Positions 27,172-36,100 of a stretch of DNA of 64,000 bases are shown here, piece after piece. Under the pieces are notes generated by a model, which was given only the letters and a program-made list of their open reading frames with translations, ran no database searches and had not been told where the DNA came from. The stretch is from Marinobacter sp. SS13-12. Its GTDB lineage: Bacteria > Pseudomonadota > Gammaproteobacteria > Pseudomonadales > Oleiphilaceae. Position numbers and translations under genes: made by a program. Within the stretch, counting starts at the first letter, position 1; every line of letters starts with the position of its first letter. The DNA lies in assembly GCF_030227115.1 (NCBI RefSeq), contig NZ_JASSUA010000001.1:744001-808000 (forward strand), written 5' to 3'.

Positions 27172-27738
27172 TCAGCGATCCCGAATCAGCGTGAGGAATT
27201 CAGTCCGTGTGGCCTGTGACTTCCGGAACTGGCCCAGCATCATCGACGTCTTCATGCGGGAGTTCTGCTTTTCCACACCACGCATCATCATGCACATGTG
27301 CTGGGCCTCGATAACCACAGCGACGCCCTTGGCACCGGTGACCATTTCCACGGCCTCGGCAATTTCACGGGTCAGATTCTCCTGGATCTGAAGCCGCCGG
27401 GCATACATGTCAACAATGCGCGCGAATTTGGACAGCCCCAGCACCTTGCCCTGAGGCAGGTAGGCAATGTGGCACTTCCCGATAAACGGCAGCATGTGGT
27501 GCTCACACATGCTGTAAAGCTCGATGTCCTGAACCACCACCATTTCATCCATGGCGGACTCGAAAACGGCATCGTTGACCAGGTCCGCAAGGCTTTGCCT
27601 GTATCCCTGGGTGAGAAACTGCATCGCCTTTGCTGCCCTCAGCGGTGTGTTTTGCAGGCCCTCGCGGCCGGGATCTTCACCCAGGCCGGCGATAATCTGC
27701 TGGAAATGGCTGGCCAGGTCGTCAAGCTTGTTGGTCAT
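27172..27738 (-). CDS. folE: GTP cyclohydrolase I
   Basis: The 188-residue protein has the zinc and catalytic motifs [18 protein letters not shown] and [17 protein letters not shown], plus the C-terminal [20 protein letters not shown] region. It converts GTP to dihydroneopterin triphosphate, the first step of folate and pterin synthesis. I chose ATG at 27738 because GGAAG lies 7 bases upstream and homologous proteins start near [11 protein letters not shown]. The reading frame continues upstream to 27795 without a site. Confidence 0.95.
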   Translation of the reverse strand: MTNKLDDLASHFQQIIAGLGEDPGREGLQNTPLRAAKAMQFLTQGYRQSLADLVNDAVFESAMDEMVVVQDIELYSMCEHHMLPFIGKCHIAYLPQGKVLGLSKFARIVDMYARRLQIQENLTREIAEAVEMVTGAKGVAVVIEAQHMCMMMRGVEKQNSRMKTSMMLGQFRKSQATRTEFLTLIRDR

Positions 27739-27794
27739 AGAGGCTTCCGGAGTTAAAAGTCGGTTCAAAGGCGAAAGCTTAAGGGAATTTGCCA

Positions 27795-27893
27795 ATGTCC
27801 TCCAGATTTACGGCTACCGAGTTGAAAAAGACCACCCTGACCGACCCGGTTCGCAAAATGCCAGACCAGATATGGCAGGGTTGGGTGGATTGA
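27795..27893 (+). CDS. Possible 32-residue peptide
   Basis: A short frame I read by hand, ATG at 27795 to TGA at 27893, 9 bases after AGGGA. The product ([20 protein letters not shown] at its start, ending WQGWVD) is hydrophilic with two tryptophans and no membrane helix. About 72 percent of its codons end in G or C, which is in line with real genes here. It is 40 bases before the MEST-like gene and divergent from folE. It could be a leader peptide or chance. Confidence 0.35.
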   Translation: MSSRFTATELKKTTLTDPVRKMPDQIWQGWVD

Positions 27894-27932
27894 TTTAGAG
27901 TTTCATACTCAGGCAGGTTTCAGGAAACCGGA

Positions 27933-28850
27933 ATGGAACAGGTGATACCAGGAGCTCATGGCCAGCCACCCAAGGGCGCAGGGGAAGGGACTCTGGAAGG
28001 GTGGCAGCAAGAGGGGAAATGGTTCTCTTACGGCGGGCATGCCATATTCAGCCGCATGGCAGGGCAGGGCGATGCCCTGATACTGCTTCATGGCTTTCCC
28101 ACTGCGAGCTGGGACTGGCACCGGCTGTGGCCGATGCTGGCACAACATCATGCGGTATTCGCGCTGGATATGCTGGGCTTCGGCTTCTCTGACAAGCCGG
28201 CGCTGTACGATTACAGTATTGAAGACCAGGCAGACATGATTGAGGGATGGATTGCTGGCCTCGGGTTAAAAGAGGTCAGCATCCTGGCCCACGATTATGG
28301 CTGTAGTGTGGCTCAGGAAATACTGGCTCGTGACCAGGAAGGTTTGTTGCCATTTGCCATCACCCGCGTCGGTTTTCTCAACGGGGCGCTGTTCCCGGAG
28401 GTACACAACCCCTTACTGATACAGAAACTGCTTCGCAGTCCTCTGGGTGGATTGATCAGCCGGGGACTGTCCCGTCGTACCTTTGAGCGGAATTTCCGGC
28501 GTCTGTTTGGCGAGGTTAACGCGCCTGTTTCGAAAGACATGGATGATTTCTGGTATCTTCTGACCTACAACAATGGCCGGGGCATCCTGCACAAACTGAT
28601 TCATTTCATGGAAGAGCGCCGTTGCCACCGCCATCGCTGGGTAGGCGCGCTACAGAATGCAAAGCAACCGATGAGGCTGATCTCGGGCGTGGCGGATCCG
28701 GTATCAGGCGCGGCAATGGCAAGGCGTTATCGCGAGCTCATACCGCATGCTGATGTTGTCAGCCTGCGCAATGTCGGCCACTACCCGCACTTCGAGAGTG
28801 CCGCCGAGGTCTACCGGGCCTGGCGGGACTTTTGCCGGCAAACGAAATAG
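27933..28850 (+). CDS. MEST-like alpha/beta hydrolase with aspartate nucleophile
   Basis: The 305-residue protein is an alpha/beta hydrolase with an aspartate in the nucleophile elbow (LAHDYGCSVAQEIL), as in haloalkane dehalogenases and epoxide hydrolases. Several blocks resemble vertebrate MEST/PEG1: LLHGFPTASWDWHRLWPML, NGALFPEVHNPLLIQKLL, HRWVGAL and VGHYPHFE with the catalytic histidine. The substrate is unknown. AGGAAACCGGA precedes the ATG. Confidence 0.85.
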   Translation: MEQVIPGAHGQPPKGAGEGTLEGWQQEGKWFSYGGHAIFSRMAGQGDALILLHGFPTASWDWHRLWPMLAQHHAVFALDMLGFGFSDKPALYDYSIEDQADMIEGWIAGLGLKEVSILAHDYGCSVAQEILARDQEGLLPFAITRVGFLNGALFPEVHNPLLIQKLLRSPLGGLISRGLSRRTFERNFRRLFGEVNAPVSKDMDDFWYLLTYNNGRGILHKLIHFMEERRCHRHRWVGALQNAKQPMRLISGVADPVSGAAMARRYRELIPHADVVSLRNVGHYPHFESAAEVYRAWRDFCRQTK

Positions 28851-28862
28851 CCAGACGGGACA

Positions 28863-29927
28863 CTAGGCATCGGCTAACTGTGGGTCTGCGTCTTCGGGTG
28901 GGGTGACTTCCTGACGTCTGACGGCGTTGGCTACCTGATTCCGCCCCCTGGCCTTGGCTTCATAGAGTGCCTGGTCCGCCCGGTTCAGCCACACGGACCA
29001 GGTTTCGCCCTTGTCCACTTCCGCCACGCTGGCGCTGGCGGTAATCTGGATACCTTCAACGAAGGGGCGGGCGCTGATGTTTGTAAGCAGCTCCCTGGCG
29101 ACCTTGTCAGCGTCTTTCTGGCGTGTTTCCGGCAGCACCAGCATGAACTCCTCGCCGCCAATGCGGAACAACTGGTCGTTCTCCCTCAGCCGCTTGCGCA
29201 GCCTGGCTGACAGCTCCTGCAGAACCCTGTCGCCGGCCAGGTGCCCCCACCGGTCGTTGATCGTCTTGAAATAGTCCATGTCCAGCAAAATCAGGCTGGA
29301 TACCCGCTCATAGCGTTCGCGCATCTGAATCTGGCTATTGAGGATGTCTGCCAGCTGTGACCGGTTAAGACAACCTGTAAGAGGGTCAGTGGTGGCCAGC
29401 CGGGTCAGCTCTGCCTGCAGTCGCCCTACCAGCCAGGCAAAGATCATCACGAAAAGGCAAGTCAGGCCCAGGGAAAAGGTGATGCGCCAGAAGTCAGCCT
29501 CCGGAAAGGTGATAAAAGACACGACCGACATGCTGATCACAAACACAATATTGCTGACGGTGGCCTCCTTCAGAGGAAGCAGGAAAAACAGCGCCGCAGC
29601 GGCGGGGTACGCCCAGTAAAGCCCGGCATGCCCATTGATCATGGTGGAATAAGCAGCGGAGATTACCGCGAGGATGGGGAACAGTCGCCCCTGCAGAAAA
29701 TAGGTACCGCGGAACCGCAGAAACGCTATGACAGCAACCGCATTCAGGCAGAACAGGATCAGCAGTAACGCCAACACCACATTGCCCTGTTGCCACTGCA
29801 CCATCACCAGAGGAGCAACGGCTATAAAAGCCCAGAAATAAAGGTGGTAAACGATCCGACGTTTGAAGCCAAGTACCGCAAGGGTGGGATTTGTAGCCAG
29901 TTTGTTGGTGGCGGCAAGTGGATTCAC
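28863..29927 (-). CDS. Membrane-bound GGDEF diguanylate cyclase
   Basis: The 354-residue protein has about six hydrophobic segments (residues 20-190), then a GGDEF domain with LATTDPLTGCLNRSQL, LILLDMDYFKTINDRWGHLAGD and the active-site variant RIGGEEFMLVLP. It should synthesise cyclic di-GMP. The start is GTG at 29927, 6 bases after GGAG. A much longer frame extends upstream to 30800, but that part is antisense to the patatin gene and has no ribosome site, so I exclude it. Confidence 0.9.
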   Translation of the reverse strand: MNPLAATNKLATNPTLAVLGFKRRIVYHLYFWAFIAVAPLVMVQWQQGNVVLALLLILFCLNAVAVIAFLRFRGTYFLQGRLFPILAVISAAYSTMINGHAGLYWAYPAAAALFFLLPLKEATVSNIVFVISMSVVSFITFPEADFWRITFSLGLTCLFVMIFAWLVGRLQAELTRLATTDPLTGCLNRSQLADILNSQIQMRERYERVSSLILLDMDYFKTINDRWGHLAGDRVLQELSARLRKRLRENDQLFRIGGEEFMLVLPETRQKDADKVARELLTNISARPFVEGIQITASASVAEVDKGETWSVWLNRADQALYEAKARGRNQVANAVRRQEVTPPEDADPQLADA

Positions 29928-30102
29928 AGCATACTCCGGCTGTCTGTGGTAGGGCCAAACTGCCTGAATCAGGCTTTTCCGAAGTCTAGCATGACCTTCC
30001 CGGGAAGAAAGTCGGTTTTCAGTGCCGGTATGAATGCCGCCACCGCTATGGCTGCCCGGCCTGCAGTTCGATAAACTTGCGGGCTCTGAGCAAGGAGCCG
30101 TT

Positions 30103-31197
30103 ATGACCGCTGTCCACACCCGCCCGCCAGTGTTGACCATCCGCGCTGGCAGCCGTGCCTTTGAACGGTTGCAGGAAAAGCCGTTTACCGCAGGCGATGT
30201 GCATGTGGTTCCCGGAGCGGCAGGAGGCCCCAAAGCGCTGGGTATTTCCGGCCTGGACAAGGCCATATTCGGAGATTTTCTACCCGCTGTACCCCAGGTG
30301 CGCTCGCTGATCGGTTCCTCCATCGGTAGCTGGCGGTTTGCCGCGGTAGCGTCAACGGACGACCCCAAGGAACAACTGGCCCGCCTGGCCGACCTGTACA
30401 CCTCCCAGCGCTTCGCCAAGGGCGTCAGCATGGCGGAAGTCAGCCGCAAGAGCGTGTTGTTCCTGGAGGAGCTGCTGGCCGGCTGTGAAGACCATATCCT
30501 CAACCATCCCTGGTACCGCCTGAACATTGTCGTTGTTCGCAGCCGCGGCATGCTGGAGCACGATACCAGGGGGCGCCTCAGCCTGGGCCTGATGAATGCC
30601 ATCAGTGCCAACATGGTCAGCCGCCGCCACCTGGGCCGCTTTATGGAGCGCGGTATCATCCACGACGCCCGGGTTAAAGCACCGCTGGCCAAACTGGTGG
30701 ATTTCCCCAGCCACGAAGTAGCCCTGAGCCGCGACAACCTGATGCCGGCCCTGCTGGCGTCCGCCTCTATTCCCATGGTGATGTCAGGGGTGCGTAACAT
30801 CCCCGGCGCTCCGGATGGTCTCTACCGCGACGGCGGCCTGCTGGATTACCACCTGGATCTGCCCTACGAACAGCCTGGCGTTATCCTCTATTCCCATTTC
30901 ACCGACAAGGTGGTTCCGGGCTGGTTCGACAAAACCCTGCCCTGGCGCCGCGGCGACGCCACCCGGTTGCAGGATGTTCTGCTGGTGTCGCCGTCACCGG
31001 AATACCTGGAGTCGCTGTCGGACAAAAAACTGCCGGACCGCAAGGATTTCGAGCGTTACCTCGGCGACGACGCCGGCCGCGAGCGCGCCTGGCGCAAGGC
31101 CATCGCCGAGAGCGACCGCCTGGGCGACGAGTTCCTGGAACTGGTGGAATCCGGCCGCCTTAAAGACGTTATGCGGCCTCTGGACGGTAAGCGCTAA
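30103..31197 (+). CDS. Patatin-like phospholipase
   Basis: The 364-residue protein has the patatin features: an oxyanion-type glycine-rich loop (GAAGGPKALG), the nucleophile serine in GSSIGSW (G-x-S-x-G), and the partner aspartate in YRDGGLLDYHLDLPY. It should hydrolyse acyl ester bonds of lipids. The ATG at 30103 follows AAGGAG; a longer frame from 30034 has no such site. It is divergent from the GGDEF gene across a 175-base gap in which I see no other feature. Confidence 0.85.
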   Translation: MTAVHTRPPVLTIRAGSRAFERLQEKPFTAGDVHVVPGAAGGPKALGISGLDKAIFGDFLPAVPQVRSLIGSSIGSWRFAAVASTDDPKEQLARLADLYTSQRFAKGVSMAEVSRKSVLFLEELLAGCEDHILNHPWYRLNIVVVRSRGMLEHDTRGRLSLGLMNAISANMVSRRHLGRFMERGIIHDARVKAPLAKLVDFPSHEVALSRDNLMPALLASASIPMVMSGVRNIPGAPDGLYRDGGLLDYHLDLPYEQPGVILYSHFTDKVVPGWFDKTLPWRRGDATRLQDVLLVSPSPEYLESLSDKKLPDRKDFERYLGDDAGRERAWRKAIAESDRLGDEFLELVESGRLKDVMRPLDGKR

Positions 31198-31204
31198 CGT
31201 TTGA

Positions 31205-31263
31205 GTTGCCTTTGGCTGGGTCCCAGCATGCAACCGGCAAAGCAGGCTGGGAGCGCAGGCAAC
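31205..31263. repeat. Interrupted hairpin between convergent genes
   Basis: GTTGCCT at 31205-31211 can pair with AGGCAAC at 31257-31263, and TCCCAGC at 31221-31227 with GCTGGGA at 31246-31252, around an 18-base loop. It lies between the patatin and PAS genes. No T-run follows on either strand, so termination is only a guess. It does not share the core of the five-copy family. Confidence 0.4.
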
Positions 31264-31277
31264 AGGCTATACGTTAA

Positions 31278-32312
31278 CTATACCGCCTGAGTACAGGGCT
31301 GAAGACTGAGACGGTAGCCGCTGAAACCGTGCAACGTATCCCGCAATGCCAGAACCCGCAGGGTTACCGGAACCCGCTGGTCATCGGCATCCAGCAGTTT
31401 CAGGTCAATACGCTGTATCTGCTGCTCCTGCCGCGAGGCCTGGAGTGTCCTGCGGAAATTGTCCAGACAATCCGGGGCCACCAGTTGTTCGAAGGGCCGC
31501 CCGGCGAGATCAGCCGGGGCCTTTTGTAACAGGTCAGCCACCTGGGGGGAGATGTATCCGGTGGTGGCCTCCTCATCCAGCTCGCAGATTGTCGCTCCGG
31601 AGAGCCCTACCAGGTCGCGACTGCGCTGTTCGCTATCATTCAACGCCTGCCGCAGAATCGATTTTTCAATTTGCATGTTGTTGATCTGCTCCTGGTATTC
31701 CTCGCGCGCCCTGTCGGCAGTGTGGTAGCGGGTCTGCCATCGCCGTAATCGCAGGCATAGCAGGACCAGAACTACCGTTGCCAGAAGGGTTATTACCAGG
31801 CCCGCCAGCCACACGAATCGAAAAGACTGTTGCGCCGGGTGTTCCAGAAACCGGGTATCAGGTAGCGTCGTCAGCAGCCACCGATGTTCCCCGATGGCAA
31901 TTTCCGAACGCAGTGATCGGGATCGGTCCGGGTTTGCGGTATGAATGGTCTGAAACAGCGGCGTCTTGCTATGCCGTTCAAGAGTATCAATCCGCAGGTT
32001 CAGCATGCCTGGCACAGAGTTTTTGAACACGGCTGCGAGCCAGAGACCGACGGATGCCAAGTCGTTCACTGGCTGCTCCGGTACAGGCACATCGGTAGCC
32101 AAGGGCGGGAGCTCCTTGTAGCCGCTCAGTCGGGCAACAAGGGTGTTGTGCTGCCGGTGATAGACCTCTTCGGCCAGGGCGCGGGCCTGCGTTTCCAGAG
32201 CCTGGGCCGTGAAGCCGGTAATTGCCAGGCCGGCGGCGAGGACCAGCAGTGGTGCCCACAGGTGTGGCAGCGCCAGAAGGTGTCCTTTCCCTGTCAGTTC
32301 GGGGTTTTCCAT
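31278..32312 (-). CDS. Membrane sensor with periplasmic domain and PAS, no output domain
   Basis: The 344-residue protein has a first helix (LWAPLLVLAAGLAITGF), about 130 periplasmic residues, a second helix (VWLAGLVITLLATVVLVLLC), a coiled-coil-like segment (AREEYQEQINNMQIEKSI) and a PAS domain (about residues 225-340: SGATICELDEEATTGYISPQ). It stops after PAS, with no kinase, GGDEF or methyl-accepting part. It may need a partner protein or be a truncated sensor. It follows the znuB gene on the same strand after 113 bases. Confidence 0.7.
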   Translation of the reverse strand: MENPELTGKGHLLALPHLWAPLLVLAAGLAITGFTAQALETQARALAEEVYHRQHNTLVARLSGYKELPPLATDVPVPEQPVNDLASVGLWLAAVFKNSVPGMLNLRIDTLERHSKTPLFQTIHTANPDRSRSLRSEIAIGEHRWLLTTLPDTRFLEHPAQQSFRFVWLAGLVITLLATVVLVLLCLRLRRWQTRYHTADRAREEYQEQINNMQIEKSILRQALNDSEQRSRDLVGLSGATICELDEEATTGYISPQVADLLQKAPADLAGRPFEQLVAPDCLDNFRRTLQASRQEQQIQRIDLKLLDADDQRVPVTLRVLALRDTLHGFSGYRLSLQPCTQAV

Positions 32313-32425
32313 AGGTTGATCCGTAACCGTTGGCGAGATTTTGGGGTGACTGCGTGCCCTATACCTTAGTCTACACTTTGGATCATGGCCACAGCGCCCG
32401 GAAGCCCGGCCTGTAGTACCCGGCG

Positions 32426-33224
32426 TCAGGCCTGGGTCTGTCGCGCCGAGCCATAAACCAGTAGGAAAACGGAAAAGGCGGTGACCACCACGGAAGGGCC
32501 GGCCGGGGTGTCAAGGTGCCAGGACAGTGTCAGCCCCCCGGTAACGGCCACAAAACCGAAGACGATCGCCAGTCCCACCATGTGCTCCGGATTGGTTGCC
32601 AGGCGGCGGGCGGTAGCAGCAGGAATAATCAGCAAGGCAGTGATCAACAGTACCCCGACGATTTTCATGGCTACGGCGATGACTATGGAAAACATCAGCA
32701 TCAGTGCCAGTCGCAGGCGTTCTACCGGCACACCTTCAACCCTGGCCAGTTCTTCGTGAATCGTACTCATCAGCAGCCCCCGCCACAGCACGGTCAGCAA
32801 CCCCAGAATCAACAGGGCACCACCGTAGATCCACAGCAGGTCATGGCGGCTCATGGCCAGCAGGTCGCCAAACAGCAGGCCGGTCAGGTCCACGCGTATG
32901 TCGGGCATAAAGCTCAGTGTCACCAGGCCGATAGCCAGCGCACTGTGGGCCAGAATTCCCAGCAGGGTATCGGTGGCCAGAGTCTTGCTGCGGGAAAACA
33001 GAACCAGGGCCACTGCCAGTACCACGCAGGTGATGATTACCCCCAGGTTGATGGGAACGCTGATCAGAAAACTCAGGGCAATGCCCAGCAGTGCGGAATG
33101 GGCCAGGGTATCGCCGAAGTAGGCCATACGCCGCCAGACCACGAAACAGCCGAGCGGTCCTGCCACCAGGGCCACGCCAAGGCCGCCGATCAGTGCACGC
33201 CAGAAAAAATCCCCGAGGACGGCA

Positions 33225-33238
<14 letters not shown>
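32426..33238 (-). CDS. znuB: Zinc ABC transporter permease
   Basis: The 270-residue protein has about eight membrane helices and the ABC-3 permease patterns GPLGCFVVWRRMAYFGDTLA, HSALLGIALSFL and KIVGVLLITALLIIPAATAR. With ZnuC it imports zinc across the inner membrane, receiving it from a periplasmic ZnuA. ATG at 33238 follows GGAGAG and overlaps the 3' end of znuC by 14 bases. A longer frame upstream to 33283 is inside znuC. Confidence 0.92.
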
Positions 33239-33996
<758 letters not shown>

Positions 33997-34004
<8 letters not shown>

Positions 34005-34488
34005 GGGCATTATCCGATGCGCAACGGGGGCAGTAGCCGGAAACCTCAATGGTGACATCCTCCGGCCGGAAGGCTTCTTCCGCGGCGGCCGTATGGACGG
34101 CACTGGAAACGGCGGGCGCTGTCAGTTCCAGCACGTTCCCGCAGGAACGGCAGATCAGGAACATGCCATTGTGGCTCTTGCCAGCGTGGGTACAGCCTGT
34201 AAAGGCATTCAGCGAGGCAATGCGGTGCACCAGCCCGTATTGCTGGAGGAAGTCCAGGGCACGATAAACGGTGGGTGGCGCGGCATTGTGGCCATCTTCT
34301 GCCAGCACTGCGAGAACGTCATAGGCACCGAGAGGCTTGTGGGACTGCCAGATCAACTCCAGTACCCGCTCGCGGGTTGGCGTCAGGCGGGCATTATGCT
34401 GCTGACAGATGGTTCTGGCGTCAGCCAGTGCCTGGGTAACACAGGCTTCGTGATTGTGGGGGCGATAGGGAAGAGCGCTGGATGACAT
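33997..34488 (-). CDS. zur: Zinc uptake regulator (Fur family)
   Basis: The 163-residue protein has the Fur-family winged helix (ARLTPTRERVLELIWQSHKP; AAPPTVYRALDFLQQYGLVH) and zinc ligands in CTHAGKSHNGMFLICRSCGN and CPRC. It represses zinc uptake when zinc is sufficient. ATG at 34488 follows AGGA; a GTG at 34494 is an alternative. It is first of zur-znuC-znuB, with overlapping ends, and a probable Zur box lies over its promoter. Confidence 0.92.
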
Positions 34489-34508
34489 GGGCACTGTCCT
34501 GCGAAATT

Positions 34509-34523
34509 TGCAACATTATAACA
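34509..34523 (-). promoter_or_regulatory. Probable Zur box over the zur -10 region
   Basis: Minus-strand TGTTATAATGTTGCA matches 12 of 15 bases of the Pseudomonas-type Zur site TGTTATAATATAACA. TATAAT inside it is a good -10 hexamer for zur. The site starts 21 bases before the ATG at 34488. Repression of zur-znuCB by its own product would follow. No znuA gene is adjacent on the other side. Confidence 0.55.
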
Positions 34524-34574
34524 TTAGCAAATCACAGTGCCACGTCTGCGTTGACTGTCACAGTGGTGGTTCGG

Positions 34575-35036
34575 CTAGCGGGATGCTTCCAGCGCGAGGG
34601 ACTCAAGGTAGCCAAGATCCGGAATGATGGCGGTTTCCCCCTCAACTTCAACCACCATCAGGTCGGCGGGGCCGGCCTCGCCGTCAATCTGTTTGATCTG
34701 ATCCTCAGTCAGGCGGTTCTGGCTGGGAATACCCTGGGTGACCAGGGCCATGAAGGGCACCGAATTATGGTGATCGCCAATGGTGTTCAGCACCACAATG
34801 CGCCCCCGATTGCCCCCGGGAACCGTGAGCTTGCCGCCATTGGCTGCATCGTAGGATATAACCGGCAGGTTCAGACCGCGCCATTCCAGCTCACCTACCA
34901 GCCATTCCGGCGTATTGGCTGCCGGATCGGAACTGACAAAATCCACGACTTCCGCTATCGAAACGTTCGGTAACAGCAGTTGTTTTCCGCTCATGGGGAT
35001 CATTACACAGGGCAGGGTTTGGCTGTTGTCGTTCAT
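34575..35036 (-). CDS. chpC: CheW-like chemosensory protein ChpC
   Basis: The 153-residue protein is a CheW-fold adaptor (MIPMSGKQLLLPNVSIAEVV; ELEWRGLNLPVISYDAANGG). By position it is the last gene of the pilGHIJK-chpABC operon, 11 bases after chpB. ChpC links receptors to the ChpA kinase, and in P. aeruginosa contributes little to twitching itself. Confidence 0.88.
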   Translation of the reverse strand: MNDNSQTLPCVMIPMSGKQLLLPNVSIAEVVDFVSSDPAANTPEWLVGELEWRGLNLPVISYDAANGGKLTVPGGNRGRIVVLNTIGDHHNSVPFMALVTQGIPSQNRLTEDQIKQIDGEAGPADLMVVEVEGETAIIPDLGYLESLALEASR

Positions 35037-35047
35037 TACTCATTTCC

Positions 35048-36100
35048 TCAGGCGGAATCCCGTTTTTGCCGGCCCTTGAGCAGGCAGGATTCTTCAATCG
35101 TTTTGACGAGTTCTCGGGCCAGCTGTTCCGGCGTGCCACAGAACACAGAGCAGCCGGTGGCTGCCACAGAATCGGGCATCGAACTGTTGCCACAACTGGA
35201 GCTTTCCTGCACCCAGATGCGGCTACCATAAGCCTTCAGCAACGGCGCGGCAATGGCGCCGTCATTGCCCATGCCGGAAAACACGATGGCGTGGCAACGG
35301 GCACCGTAATGGTCGCCGATATTCAGCAGCACTTGGTCGATGGACGGGCCGTAGGGTCCCGGCCAGGGTGTATCCCGCTGCAGGAGTGCACCGCTGTCGT
35401 CCAGCGACCATTCATGCTCCACAGGCATCAGGATAACGTCACCGTTGTGGATCCGATAGCCGTTCTCTGCCGGTTTCAGCTGGTAGTGAGCGTGGCGCCC
35501 CAGAACCCGGGTGAGCACCTCGGTAAAATTGTTATCGATGTGCTGGGCATAGACAAAACCCACCGGTAAGCCGGGTGGGAGGTTGTCGAGAAAGGTTTTA
35601 ACCGCGGCAGGGCCACCGAGTGATGCGCCCAGAATCCAGATTTCTTCGGCCGGCAGATCTGCCGATGCGGGCGGAATCCAGTGGGGCAGTGTGGGTGAGG
35701 TCGCCGTTTGTGGCTGCTCGTTGGCCAGCTCCTCGATAGCCGCTGCGGAATCCAGCTTCTCTATGTGTCCGAGGGACTGCTCCAGCTTGTCCAGCAACCG
35801 GCGTTCCCAGCGAAAATAGTCGGTGCTGCCGGGCTTCGGGGCCGGGTCCAGGCCAAAAAGAACCGGTGCCTCGGTATTCTCCAGCAGATGATCAAACAGG
35901 ACCGGATGGTCCGCCTCGTCTTCCAGGGTGATCAGCCACAGGCTGGCGTCCGGAAATTCCGGGTAACCCTGGAGACGATCCGGGTCGCCAGAAAAGCAAA
36001 CGTCCAGGCCGAACCTGGACGTGGCTTCCTGCAGCCGGTGGCGCTGCAGGACGATGTCCGAGACGATACCGACCGCTGGCCGTCCTGGCTGGCCGGCCAT
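35048..36100 (-). CDS. chpB: CheB-type methylesterase ChpB with degenerate N-terminal domain
   Basis: The 350-residue protein has a C-terminal methylesterase domain (about residues 160-340) with the catalytic serine in ILGASLGGPAAVKTF, histidine in YAQHIDNNF and aspartate in FSGMGNDGAIAA. The N-terminal 120 residues look like a receiver but I cannot find a phospho-acceptor aspartate. It would demethylate the PilJ receptor, opposing PilK. ATG at 36100 overlaps the chpA stop (TGATG); a GTG lies one codon earlier. Confidence 0.88.
   Translation of the reverse strand: MAGQPGRPAVGIVSDIVLQRHRLQEATSRFGLDVCFSGDPDRLQGYPEFPDASLWLITLEDEADHPVLFDHLLENTEAPVLFGLDPAPKPGSTDYFRWERRLLDKLEQSLGHIEKLDSAAAIEELANEQPQTATSPTLPHWIPPASADLPAEEIWILGASLGGPAAVKTFLDNLPPGLPVGFVYAQHIDNNFTEVLTRVLGRHAHYQLKPAENGYRIHNGDVILMPVEHEWSLDDSGALLQRDTPWPGPYGPSIDQVLLNIGDHYGARCHAIVFSGMGNDGAIAAPLLKAYGSRIWVQESSSCGNSSMPDSVAATGCSVFCGTPEQLARELVKTIEESCLLKGRQKRDSA

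Noticed and set aside
29928..30800. N-terminal extension of the GGDEF frame
   Set aside because: It is antisense to the patatin gene, Arg/Ser-rich, and the GTG at 29927 has a good ribosome site.
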